Shown here: piece after piece, positions 17,358 through 23,737 of the stretch | How the letters are laid out: each line of letters begins with the position of its first letter | Position numbering within the stretch: position 1 is the first letter of the stretch | NCBI RefSeq assembly: GCF_028128765.1 | Contig: NZ_LBJG01000080.1 | Span: forward strand, 1-64,000 | Length of the DNA: 64,000 nt | Source: Bradyrhizobium sp. CCBAU 51627 | GTDB taxonomy: Bacteria > Pseudomonadota > Alphaproteobacteria > Rhizobiales > Xanthobacteraceae | Direction: 5' to 3' | The notes under the pieces: model-generated | What the model was told of the DNA's origin: nothing | The model's input: the letters and a program-made list of their open reading frames with translations, nothing else | Databases searched by the model: none | Position numbers and translations under genes: made by a program

Positions 17358-18170
17358 TCAATCATCCAGCTTGTTCAGATCCCGCACCGACTGCATGATC
17401 GGCTCGAAGTTTGAACGCGCGTCGAGCGCATCGAACAATTGCGCGGTATCTTCCAACAGGCCGTGCGACCGCGCGATCGCAATGCGCACGTCCTCCTGCG
17501 GTGTATCGGACAGGCGTCCGTGGCCCGAGAGCAGGATCTTGGAGTTCAGCCCCTTCAGCCGCTCCAGCGACTGGATGTAGTCGGAAATGCTGCCGGAGCC
17601 GAACACGCCGCCCATCACGCCGCCGGGCATCAAGGTGTCAGCGGCGAACAGCAGGCCCTTGTCCTGATCGAACAGCGTTATGCAGGCCGAGGTGTGGCCC
17701 GGCGTGTACATCACGTTGAGGCGGAAATTGCCGAGGTCGATCAGATTGCCTTCCTCGAGCCAGATGTCGATATTGATCGGCACGTTCGGTTCGTTGAACA
17801 TCTTGCGCAGCATCGAGAAGTCGTCGCGCAGCATGATCTTGTTGGCGGCGAGCCTGTGGGCGGCGACATAGGTGCGGCGTTCGTTGAAGTGCCAGGCTGC
17901 GCCGATATGGTCGAGATGTTCATGGCTCAGCACCAGCATGTCGATCTTCTCCGGCGGGCAGCCGGCGAAGTTCAGGCACTCCACCATCGCCGGATAGTTC
18001 GAGGACAGGCCGACATCGATCAGGATGGTGCGTGCCGAGCCGCGCACGAGATAGGCATTCGCCGCGCGGTTGGAGAAGCGGATCTGATAGACGTCATCGG
18101 CTGCCTGGATCAGCGAGCAGATGTCGTTCTTCATCAGGATCGGGAATGCGGTCGGCTTTCGGTCGCTCAT
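17358..18170 (-). CDS. Metallo-beta-lactamase-fold hydrolase
   Basis: A 270-residue MBL-fold enzyme with the metal motif HxHxDH (H83, H85, D87, H88 in LSHEHLDHIG), a second His in YTPGHTSA, an Asp in LFAADTLMPGG and a final His in LLSGHGRL, so a two-metal site is complete. Family members hydrolyse lactones, thioesters or glyoxalase-type substrates; the substrate here is unknown. Its ATG overlaps the stop of the cyclic-nucleotide-binding gene by 4 bases, so the pair is co-translated. Confidence 0.9.
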   Translation of the reverse strand: MSDRKPTAFPILMKNDICSLIQAADDVYQIRFSNRAANAYLVRGSARTILIDVGLSSNYPAMVECLNFAGCPPEKIDMLVLSHEHLDHIGAAWHFNERRTYVAAHRLAANKIMLRDDFSMLRKMFNEPNVPINIDIWLEEGNLIDLGNFRLNVMYTPGHTSACITLFDQDKGLLFAADTLMPGGVMGGVFGSGSISDYIQSLERLKGLNSKILLSGHGRLSDTPQEDVRIAIARSHGLLEDTAQLFDALDARSNFEPIMQSVRDLNKLDD

Positions 18171-18538
18171 GATTGCCCCGCCCGGTAGGTGACCGCGTTG
18201 GAGGCGCGCAGGCGTTTGGAGAGCGCGTCCATCACCATCAGCGCGAACGCCGGCTGCTGGCTGACGAGGTAGACGAAGCGCGCGTGATTGATCCGCATCA
18301 CCTTTGTATCCGGCGCAGAGGCGATCGCGGTTGCCGAGCGGGCCGAGCCGTCGATCACGGCCATCTCGCCGAAGAACTCGCCCTTGCCGAGCTTGATGAT
18401 ACTGGTCTTACGCGCGCCGTCGAGCTTGGCGATCTCGACTTCGCCGTCGAGCACGACGAACAGCTCGCGGCCCGTCGAGCCCTCCTCGAAGATGACGTCA
18501 TCGACACCAAACGCGTTGATGCATTTCTCGATCGTCAT
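18167..18538 (-). CDS. Stand-alone cyclic-nucleotide-binding domain protein
   Basis: A 123-residue protein that is a single Crp-like cNMP-binding beta-roll: VIFEEGSTGRELFVVLDGEV, then LGKGEFFGEMAVIDGSARSA, the phosphate-binding cassette (GEMAVIDGSARSATA), and a short C-helix. There is no DNA-binding domain. The Arg of the cassette (R in SARSAT) is present, so cAMP or cGMP binding is plausible. ATG at 18538 is preferred to the longer frame upstream because the family fold starts there. It is translationally coupled to the MBL enzyme, so it may control or tether it (inference). Confidence 0.88.
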   Translation of the reverse strand: MTIEKCINAFGVDDVIFEEGSTGRELFVVLDGEVEIAKLDGARKTSIIKLGKGEFFGEMAVIDGSARSATAIASAPDTKVMRINHARFVYLVSQQPAFALMVMDALSKRLRASNAVTYRAGQS

Positions 18539-18807
18539 AGCACCCCCCAAACGCCTTCTGGCTGACGGGACGGCCCATGTTAGCCGGGGAGCAATCGCCG
18601 GCAAACACTCCTTCGGCTAAGGCGTGCGGCCTACCGCAGAGCAGCATTAGCTGACGATTTGTTGCGCGGCGCCACGCCGGTTCCATCTTGCTGACCCAAT
18701 TCGGCCCCGGACGAGTTCCTAAAATTTCGGTAAGCGGGTCCCGAGGTAAGGAATTCGCAAGCAATGAAAGTTACCAAAAAGTCAACCTAGACTGGAGAAT
18801 TTGAGCC

Positions 18808-19827
18808 GTGAGCGAACCCATGCCCGACTTGGCCGGCCAAGAGACCAACCACCGGACCGGTACTGTTGAGGCCGTCGCCGGCATCGAGGCCCCCTCGATC
18901 GCCCCCGACCATGAGACGCCCCCCAAGCCTGATCCGGTCAAGGCGGACGCCCCGAAGGTCGAGCCTCCAAGACTCGAGGCTCCAAGACTCGAGGCTCCAA
19001 GGACCGAGGTCCCGAAGTTTGAAGCCAAGGCCGACGTTAAGGCCGAACCCAAAGCCGGACCCAAGTCCGAGCCGAAGCCGGGCAAGCTCCTTGTCATGGC
19101 GCCCTCGGGGCGGAGCTGGGGGCGCGAAGAGTTTGCCCCGCATGTGAAGGCCGATGAGGTGCGCGAGACCGGCGGCAAGCGCCGCCTGTCGGCGATGGCT
19201 GCGGTGGTCGCGATCGCGGCTTGCGTCGGCGCCATCAGCGGGGCGCTCGCAACCGCTGGCATGATGCATTTCGCCGCTGCCCCGGCTCCTGTGCAGGTCG
19301 CCGATACCAGCACGCTCGACGCCTCCATTGCGCGGATCGATGCCGATATCGTCGCGCTCAAGGCCAATGTCGAGCACAGTTCGAAGACCGGTCTCAGCCA
19401 GATCAACCGGACCAACGATCGTCTCGATAAGCTCGAGAAGGCGCAGGCCGAACCGATGGCCAAGCTCGCAAGACTCTCCGAGACGGTCGACAAGCTCCGC
19501 GCCACCCCGCCGGCCGCTCCCGTGCAGGCCGCCGCAGCAGTGCCGGCGAAGGAGACCACCGGCACGATCGCGCCCGCTCCGACCCAGGTCGCGACAGTCG
19601 CGCCCGCGCCGGCCGCGCCCAAGACCGAGGTCGGTCGCCTGCCGACGATCGAAGGCTGGAGGCTTCGCGACGTTGCCAATGGCGGCGCGCTGATCGAGGG
19701 TCGCGGGGGCCTTTACGAGGTCTATGCCGGCGATCCCATCCCCGGCCTCGGCCGCGTCGATGCGATCCGTCGCCAGGACGGTCGCTGGGTCGTCGTCACC
19801 CCCAGGGGCCTGATCGTCGCGCGCTGA
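18808..19827 (+). CDS. Membrane-anchored Pro/Ala/Lys-rich protein, unknown function
   Basis: A 339-residue protein of three parts: a disordered Pro/Glu/Lys/Ala-rich cytoplasmic region (1-130), one membrane segment (about 133-158, AAVVAIAACVGAISGALATA), then a coiled-coil-like stretch (DASIARIDADIVALKANVEH...LDKLEKAQAEPMAKLARLSE) and a conserved-looking C-terminal module (LPTIEGWRLRDVANGGALIE, then RGGLYEVYAGDPIPGLGRVD). A similar C-terminal module is common in rhizobial proteins of unknown function. GTG start follows GGAG at 18794. Three in-frame 15-base repeats lie in the first part. Confidence 0.75.
   Translation: MSEPMPDLAGQETNHRTGTVEAVAGIEAPSIAPDHETPPKPDPVKADAPKVEPPRLEAPRLEAPRTEVPKFEAKADVKAEPKAGPKSEPKPGKLLVMAPSGRSWGREEFAPHVKADEVRETGGKRRLSAMAAVVAIAACVGAISGALATAGMMHFAAAPAPVQVADTSTLDASIARIDADIVALKANVEHSSKTGLSQINRTNDRLDKLEKAQAEPMAKLARLSETVDKLRATPPAAPVQAAAAVPAKETTGTIAPAPTQVATVAPAPAAPKTEVGRLPTIEGWRLRDVANGGALIEGRGGLYEVYAGDPIPGLGRVDAIRRQDGRWVVVTPRGLIVAR
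18965..19009 (+). repeat. Three in-frame 15-base tandem repeats
   Basis: CTCCAAGACTCGAGG occurs twice exactly and once as CTCCAAGGACCGAGG, coding for the repeated peptide PRLEA in the disordered region of the surrounding gene. A recent slippage-type expansion is likely. Confidence 0.9.
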
Positions 19828-19850
19828 ACCTTGGTAGCTGAATTTCAAGC

Positions 19851-19883
19851 AGGCGCTTCACCACCGCGTGAAGCGCCTTTTTG
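19851..19883 (+). terminator. Rho-independent terminator
   Basis: An 11-base perfect stem (AGGCGCTTCAC / GTGAAGCGCCT) with a 6-base loop followed by TTTTT. It lies 24 bases after the stop of the membrane-anchored protein gene and is the clearest intrinsic terminator in the window. Confidence 0.92.
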
Positions 19884-19919
19884 CTTGAATAGGCTGTCAG
19901 GCGCGGTGTTAGTTGAGAC

Positions 19920-21467
19920 ATGAGCCGCGCGCTGCGAATTCTCCTGGCCATCACACTGTTGCTTGGCGGCGTCATGTCGCTCTCGGCAGCGGAGAACGCG
20001 CCGCTCGTGCGCGGCACCGCGATCACCGATCCCGATCTCCTGCGCAAGCTCGACCAGAGCGATGCGCTGTCGATCCCGCGACTGCTGCTGCCGGAGCGTA
20101 ACGGCAATGTTCCGCTGACGAGCGATGTGCTGTTCGCGTCACTGCCGCAGCTCAAGGAGATTCCGCCGGCGATCGATGCGGAGTTCGATCGCTACATCGC
20201 GCAGCACAAGCGGGGATCGCCGAGCGAAACCATCGGCGTCGGCGAGGGTTTCGACGTCCAGCTGTTCGATCGGGGCAATCTGAAATCTGCCCACACGCGT
20301 TTCGTGCTGGCCGGCATCGTCAATCGCATGGACCGCGCCTATGTCTCGGGAGAATCCTGCGGCGAGATCCGGCTGATCTATCGTCTGGCGCGGTTCTATG
20401 CCGGCGCGGACGGCAGCGACATCGCCACGCGCCTGCCGATGACGTTCAACCTGGTGATGAAAGCGCGCGATGCGCACCAGCTCGATCGGAACGGCAAGCC
20501 TGTCACTTGCGCCGAGGTCGCGCGGCGCTGGCTCGACAATGGTGACTGGCAGGGCCTGATCGGCAGTCACTCTGCACCTTACGATGCGATGATCGACCGT
20601 ATCGAGACCAATATCCAGATATCGATCGCGCCGAAATCGGCGCTGCACGATTTCCGCTCCGATTATCTGCTCAAGGTGTTCAAATACGACCCCGGCACCA
20701 GGACGTTCGTGGAATCGACACTGGAGAACCAGATCGACCGCGACCGCATTTTGGCTGATGACGCGCTCCGGCGCGAGTTCAAGGACTGGCTGCTGACGCC
20801 TGCGAATCTGCGCGAGTTCGATCGCGGCACCGCGCTGATCCCCGAAAAGTTCCTGACAAAGGCCGCCGTGGCGCCGACGCCGGCCGGTTTTGATGTCTCG
20901 GACCTGCAGCCCGAGTTCGGGATGATGCAAGGGGAGAAGGGCGAGGGCGGGAGCGATCCTCTCTTCACCGCCGACGACGTCGTCGGCGCGCTGAAGCGGG
21001 CGGCCGCGCGCGGCGTCGCCATGGATAACATCCGTTCGGTCCCAGGCTTCCAGCGCCGCCTCAACGATATCACCTGCTCGGGTTGCCACCAGACCCGCGG
21101 CATCGGCGGCTTCCATTTCCCGGGCGTGGACTGGCTGACGGAGGGGGCGTCGAATTCCACCACCGTGCCGGCCTCGCCGCATTTCTTCGGCGATCAGGTC
21201 CGCCGTCGCGACATCCTGACCGCGTTCGCGGAGGGTAAACGCCCTGATTTCTCGCGCGGATTTGCCAGCCGCCCGCAGACCCGCGGCAGCCAAGAGCTCG
21301 CCGGCACCGAATATCAGGACGGCTGGGGCGCGCATTGTTCCCTGCAAAACGCGGGATCGGGAACGGCCGACAAGAGTTTTACGTCATGGACCTGTGCTAA
21401 AGGTCTCACCTGTCAGCCTGCGGCGGCTTCGAGCCGCATTGGCATGTGCTTCATCAAGACGCGTTAG
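19920..21467 (+). CDS. Exported protein with single c-type heme motif, unknown function
   Basis: A 515-residue periplasmic protein. The signal peptide is LRILLAITLLLGGVMSLSAA (cleavage near residue 24). One CxxCH heme-attachment motif (CSGCH, about 386-390, in LNDITCSGCHQTRGIGGFHF) is present, with more Cys in the C-terminal 45 residues (HCSLQNAG..., WTCAKGLTCQ, GMCFIK), suggesting disulfides. No peroxidase or oxidoreductase motif was recognised. The ATG follows the upstream terminator by 36 bases. It may be an electron carrier or a copper/heme enzyme; I cannot name it. Confidence 0.8.
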   Translation: MSRALRILLAITLLLGGVMSLSAAENAPLVRGTAITDPDLLRKLDQSDALSIPRLLLPERNGNVPLTSDVLFASLPQLKEIPPAIDAEFDRYIAQHKRGSPSETIGVGEGFDVQLFDRGNLKSAHTRFVLAGIVNRMDRAYVSGESCGEIRLIYRLARFYAGADGSDIATRLPMTFNLVMKARDAHQLDRNGKPVTCAEVARRWLDNGDWQGLIGSHSAPYDAMIDRIETNIQISIAPKSALHDFRSDYLLKVFKYDPGTRTFVESTLENQIDRDRILADDALRREFKDWLLTPANLREFDRGTALIPEKFLTKAAVAPTPAGFDVSDLQPEFGMMQGEKGEGGSDPLFTADDVVGALKRAAARGVAMDNIRSVPGFQRRLNDITCSGCHQTRGIGGFHFPGVDWLTEGASNSTTVPASPHFFGDQVRRRDILTAFAEGKRPDFSRGFASRPQTRGSQELAGTEYQDGWGAHCSLQNAGSGTADKSFTSWTCAKGLTCQPAAASSRIGMCFIKTR

Positions 21468-21490
21468 CGCATGATCTCGAGATCATGCGC
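21467..21490. repeat. Perfect 24-base palindrome after the heme-protein gene
   Basis: The two 12-base halves (GCGCATGATCTC and GAGATCATGCGC) are exact complements with no spacer. The first base is the last base of the preceding stop codon. There is no T-run, so it is not a classic terminator; it could be a protein-binding site or RNA hairpin. Confidence 0.85.
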
Positions 21491-21516
21491 CAACCAACAA
21501 GCGATTTGGATGACCC

Positions 21517-21681
21517 ATGACGGATACCAGCGAAGCCAACAAGAAGCGCAATCGCGAGATTGCGCAGAATGAGGAAGCCAAGCAAATCGCAGGCAGTATT
21601 CGCGTCAGCGCCTCGGCTGTCACGGCGGCCGTCATCATTGGCGGCATCCTGTTCACGCTCGGCTGGCTGGCGCTGAGGTAA
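21517..21681 (+). CDS. Small single-pass membrane protein
   Basis: A 54-residue protein: a charged N-terminal half (NKKRNREIAQNEEAKQIAGS) and one C-terminal membrane helix (about 31-52, SASAVTAAVIIGGILFTLGW). Start ATG follows TTGGATGA. It is too short for a domain call. It lies between the heme-motif gene and the convergent GST gene, just 9 bases from the latter's stop. The clean charged-plus-helix design and lack of overlap with other genes support it as real. Confidence 0.6.
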   Translation: MTDTSEANKKRNREIAQNEEAKQIAGSIRVSASAVTAAVIIGGILFTLGWLALR

Positions 21682-21690
21682 TCGGCATCC

Positions 21691-22338
21691 TCACTTCGCA
21701 AAGTTCGTCATCCGCTTGCCGGGCAAGAGCTCGTAGGCAGACCTCCAGCCGGGCAGCGCGGCCATGCGGCCGAGCCAGGCATGGATGGCGGGATGGCTTG
21801 CCGCGAAATCAAAACCGTGCTCGTCGCTTGGATAGTGCAGATAGGCCATCATCGAGATATCGGCGACGGTTGGCCTCGCCCCGATCGCGAACGCATTGCG
21901 CTGGAGATGCCCATTGAGAATACCGAGGAAATCGTCGAGCCGCCGTCGAAAGTGCTTCAGCACCTGGGGATCGTTCTTCTCGGTGAAGGCCCGCATGAAA
22001 CGGTAGGTCGCCATGTAACCGGTGAGCTTGTGGTTGTCCCAGAACAGCCAGCGCAGCAGCTCGAATTTTTCGGCGTCCGTCTCGGCGCCGAAGCGGCCAT
22101 ATTGCTCGGCGAGCCTGAGCAGGAGAGGCGCGGTCTGCGTCATCTTCACGCCGTCGACCTCGAGCACGGGAATTTCGCCCATCTCGTTCACGCTCCGGCG
22201 CCATTCCGCCGTGCGCGTGACGCCGCCGCCGAAATCGGTCCAGACAGGCTCGAACCTCTCGCCGCACAGCGTGAGCATCAGCGCCAGCTTGTAGCTGTTG
22301 CCGGATTCGGGGAAGTAATGCAGGCGGTAGCTGGGCAT
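21691..22338 (-). CDS. Glutathione S-transferase
   Basis: A 215-residue GST. The thioredoxin-like N-terminal domain (1-78) starts YRLHYFPESGNSYKLALMLT and has the glutathione-binding motif EIPVLEVDGVKMTQTAPLLL (cis-Pro and acidic turn), and the all-helical C-terminal domain follows (about 88-210, RPTVADISMMAYLHY with the N-capping Asp). The catalytic position is likely Ser13/Tyr-type near the N-terminus (SGNSYK). The substrate cannot be told. Its stop is 9 bases from the small membrane protein gene and it is transcribed towards it. Confidence 0.92.
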   Translation of the reverse strand: MPSYRLHYFPESGNSYKLALMLTLCGERFEPVWTDFGGGVTRTAEWRRSVNEMGEIPVLEVDGVKMTQTAPLLLRLAEQYGRFGAETDAEKFELLRWLFWDNHKLTGYMATYRFMRAFTEKNDPQVLKHFRRRLDDFLGILNGHLQRNAFAIGARPTVADISMMAYLHYPSDEHGFDFAASHPAIHAWLGRMAALPGWRSAYELLPGKRMTNFAK

Positions 22339-22414
22339 GGGACCTCAGGCGAAAGATGTGGTCGTGAGGTTATATCGGGATCGTTCGGCATGACGGGGTT
22401 GGAGCGATGTCCCC

Positions 22415-23620
22415 TTACCCCACCGCCCCCTTCGCCCGCAGCTGCTTGATCGCGGCCTCGTCGTATCCCGCGTTACGCAAAATCTCGTCACTGTGCTCGC
22501 CGACACCCGGCGGCTTGCGCGGCTGCACCTTCCTGGTGCCGTCGATCCAGATCGGTGAGTTGATGGTGAGCATGGTGTCGTTCTCGAACGGCACCAGCAC
22601 CTCGTTGTCGAGCATCTGCTTGTCATCAGGAATGTCGTCCAGGATTCCGACGATGCCGAACACCAGGCCGCTGCCGTCGAGGATTTTGCGCCATTCGGCG
22701 AGATCTTTGGTCGCAAAAATCTCGTCAAAAATCCTGATGAGCTCGACCGAGCGGGCGTGACGGTCGGGCTTGGTGGCGAAGCGCGGATCGTTGATCAGGT
22801 CCTCGCGTCCGAGGCATTTGGCGAGCGTTGGCCACTGCTTCTCCTCGCTGAGCAGCGACAGGATCAGCCAGCGGCCGTCCTTGCATTGATAGTGGTTGGC
22901 GACCGCATTGAGCGCGCGCTCGCGAGGCCGCCGCTCGCCGAACTTGGCGCCGCAGAGCTTGGCCTGCGCCAGCACGCTGGCCGCCCACACGCCGTTGGCC
23001 ATCAGGTTGGAGGCGACATGAGAGCCCTTGCCGGTCTTCTCGCGCTGGTACAGCGCCGTGACGATCGCGCTGTACAGCGCCATGGCGCAGGGATGGTCGC
23101 CCATGCCGGCGACCGAGCGGGCGGGCGTGGTGTGGATGTCGGCGCGGACGAGGTCCATGAGGCCGGAGCGCGCCCAATAGGCGTTGCTGTCGAAGCCGGG
23201 CTTGTTGGCTTCCTCGCCCTTCTCGCCATAGCCGGTGAAGGAGGCGTAGATCAGCCGGTCGTTGAGATGGGCGAGATGGTCATAGCTGATGCCGAGCCGG
23301 CCGCGCACCGGTGGCGGCATGTTGGTGATGAAGACGTCGGCCTCTTCGACCAGTTTGTAGAGCACCGCCTGCGCCTCGGGCTTGGAGAGGTCGAGCGCGA
23401 GGCTCTTCTTGTTGCGGGCCTCGAGCAGCCAGGCGAAATTGTGCTCGCTGGTGGGATAGCCGGGCAGGTTGGGCAGATTGCGGTAGGGATCGCCGGCGCC
23501 CGGCGGCTCGATCTTGATGACGTCGGCGCCGAAATCGGACAGCACGGTCGCGGCCGCGGGCGCCGCGATGAAGCTCGCGCAGTCCAGAACCTTGAGCCCT
23601 GCAAAGATGCCTTTTTCCAT
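22415..23620 (-). CDS. CoA transferase, CaiB/BaiF family (family III)
   Basis: A 401-residue family III CoA transferase. N-terminal LKVLDCASFIAAPAAATVLS and FGADVIKIEPPGAGDPYR are diagnostic; RNKKSLALDLSKPEA, FITNMPPPVRGRLGISYDHL and SFTGYGEKGE follow. The catalytic Asp is likely in the segment GFDSNAYWARSGLMDLV (near residue 165). These enzymes move CoA between acids and support catabolism of organic acids. ATG at 23620 follows GGGAG; the longer upstream frame lacks family sequence. No pathway partner is adjacent, so the substrate is unknown. Confidence 0.92.
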   Translation of the reverse strand: MEKGIFAGLKVLDCASFIAAPAAATVLSDFGADVIKIEPPGAGDPYRNLPNLPGYPTSEHNFAWLLEARNKKSLALDLSKPEAQAVLYKLVEEADVFITNMPPPVRGRLGISYDHLAHLNDRLIYASFTGYGEKGEEANKPGFDSNAYWARSGLMDLVRADIHTTPARSVAGMGDHPCAMALYSAIVTALYQREKTGKGSHVASNLMANGVWAASVLAQAKLCGAKFGERRPRERALNAVANHYQCKDGRWLILSLLSEEKQWPTLAKCLGREDLINDPRFATKPDRHARSVELIRIFDEIFATKDLAEWRKILDGSGLVFGIVGILDDIPDDKQMLDNEVLVPFENDTMLTINSPIWIDGTRKVQPRKPPGVGEHSDEILRNAGYDEAAIKQLRAKGAVG

Positions 23621-23737
23621 CGCGGCGTTGCTCCCTCGCTCTTGTTGTTTCCCGCTGGCTGGAATTGGCGCGGGCACGTCACGGGGAGCCATTAGACCGA
23701 TGTTTTGCCGGGATGCAACGGCATCAGGCGCAAGGCC

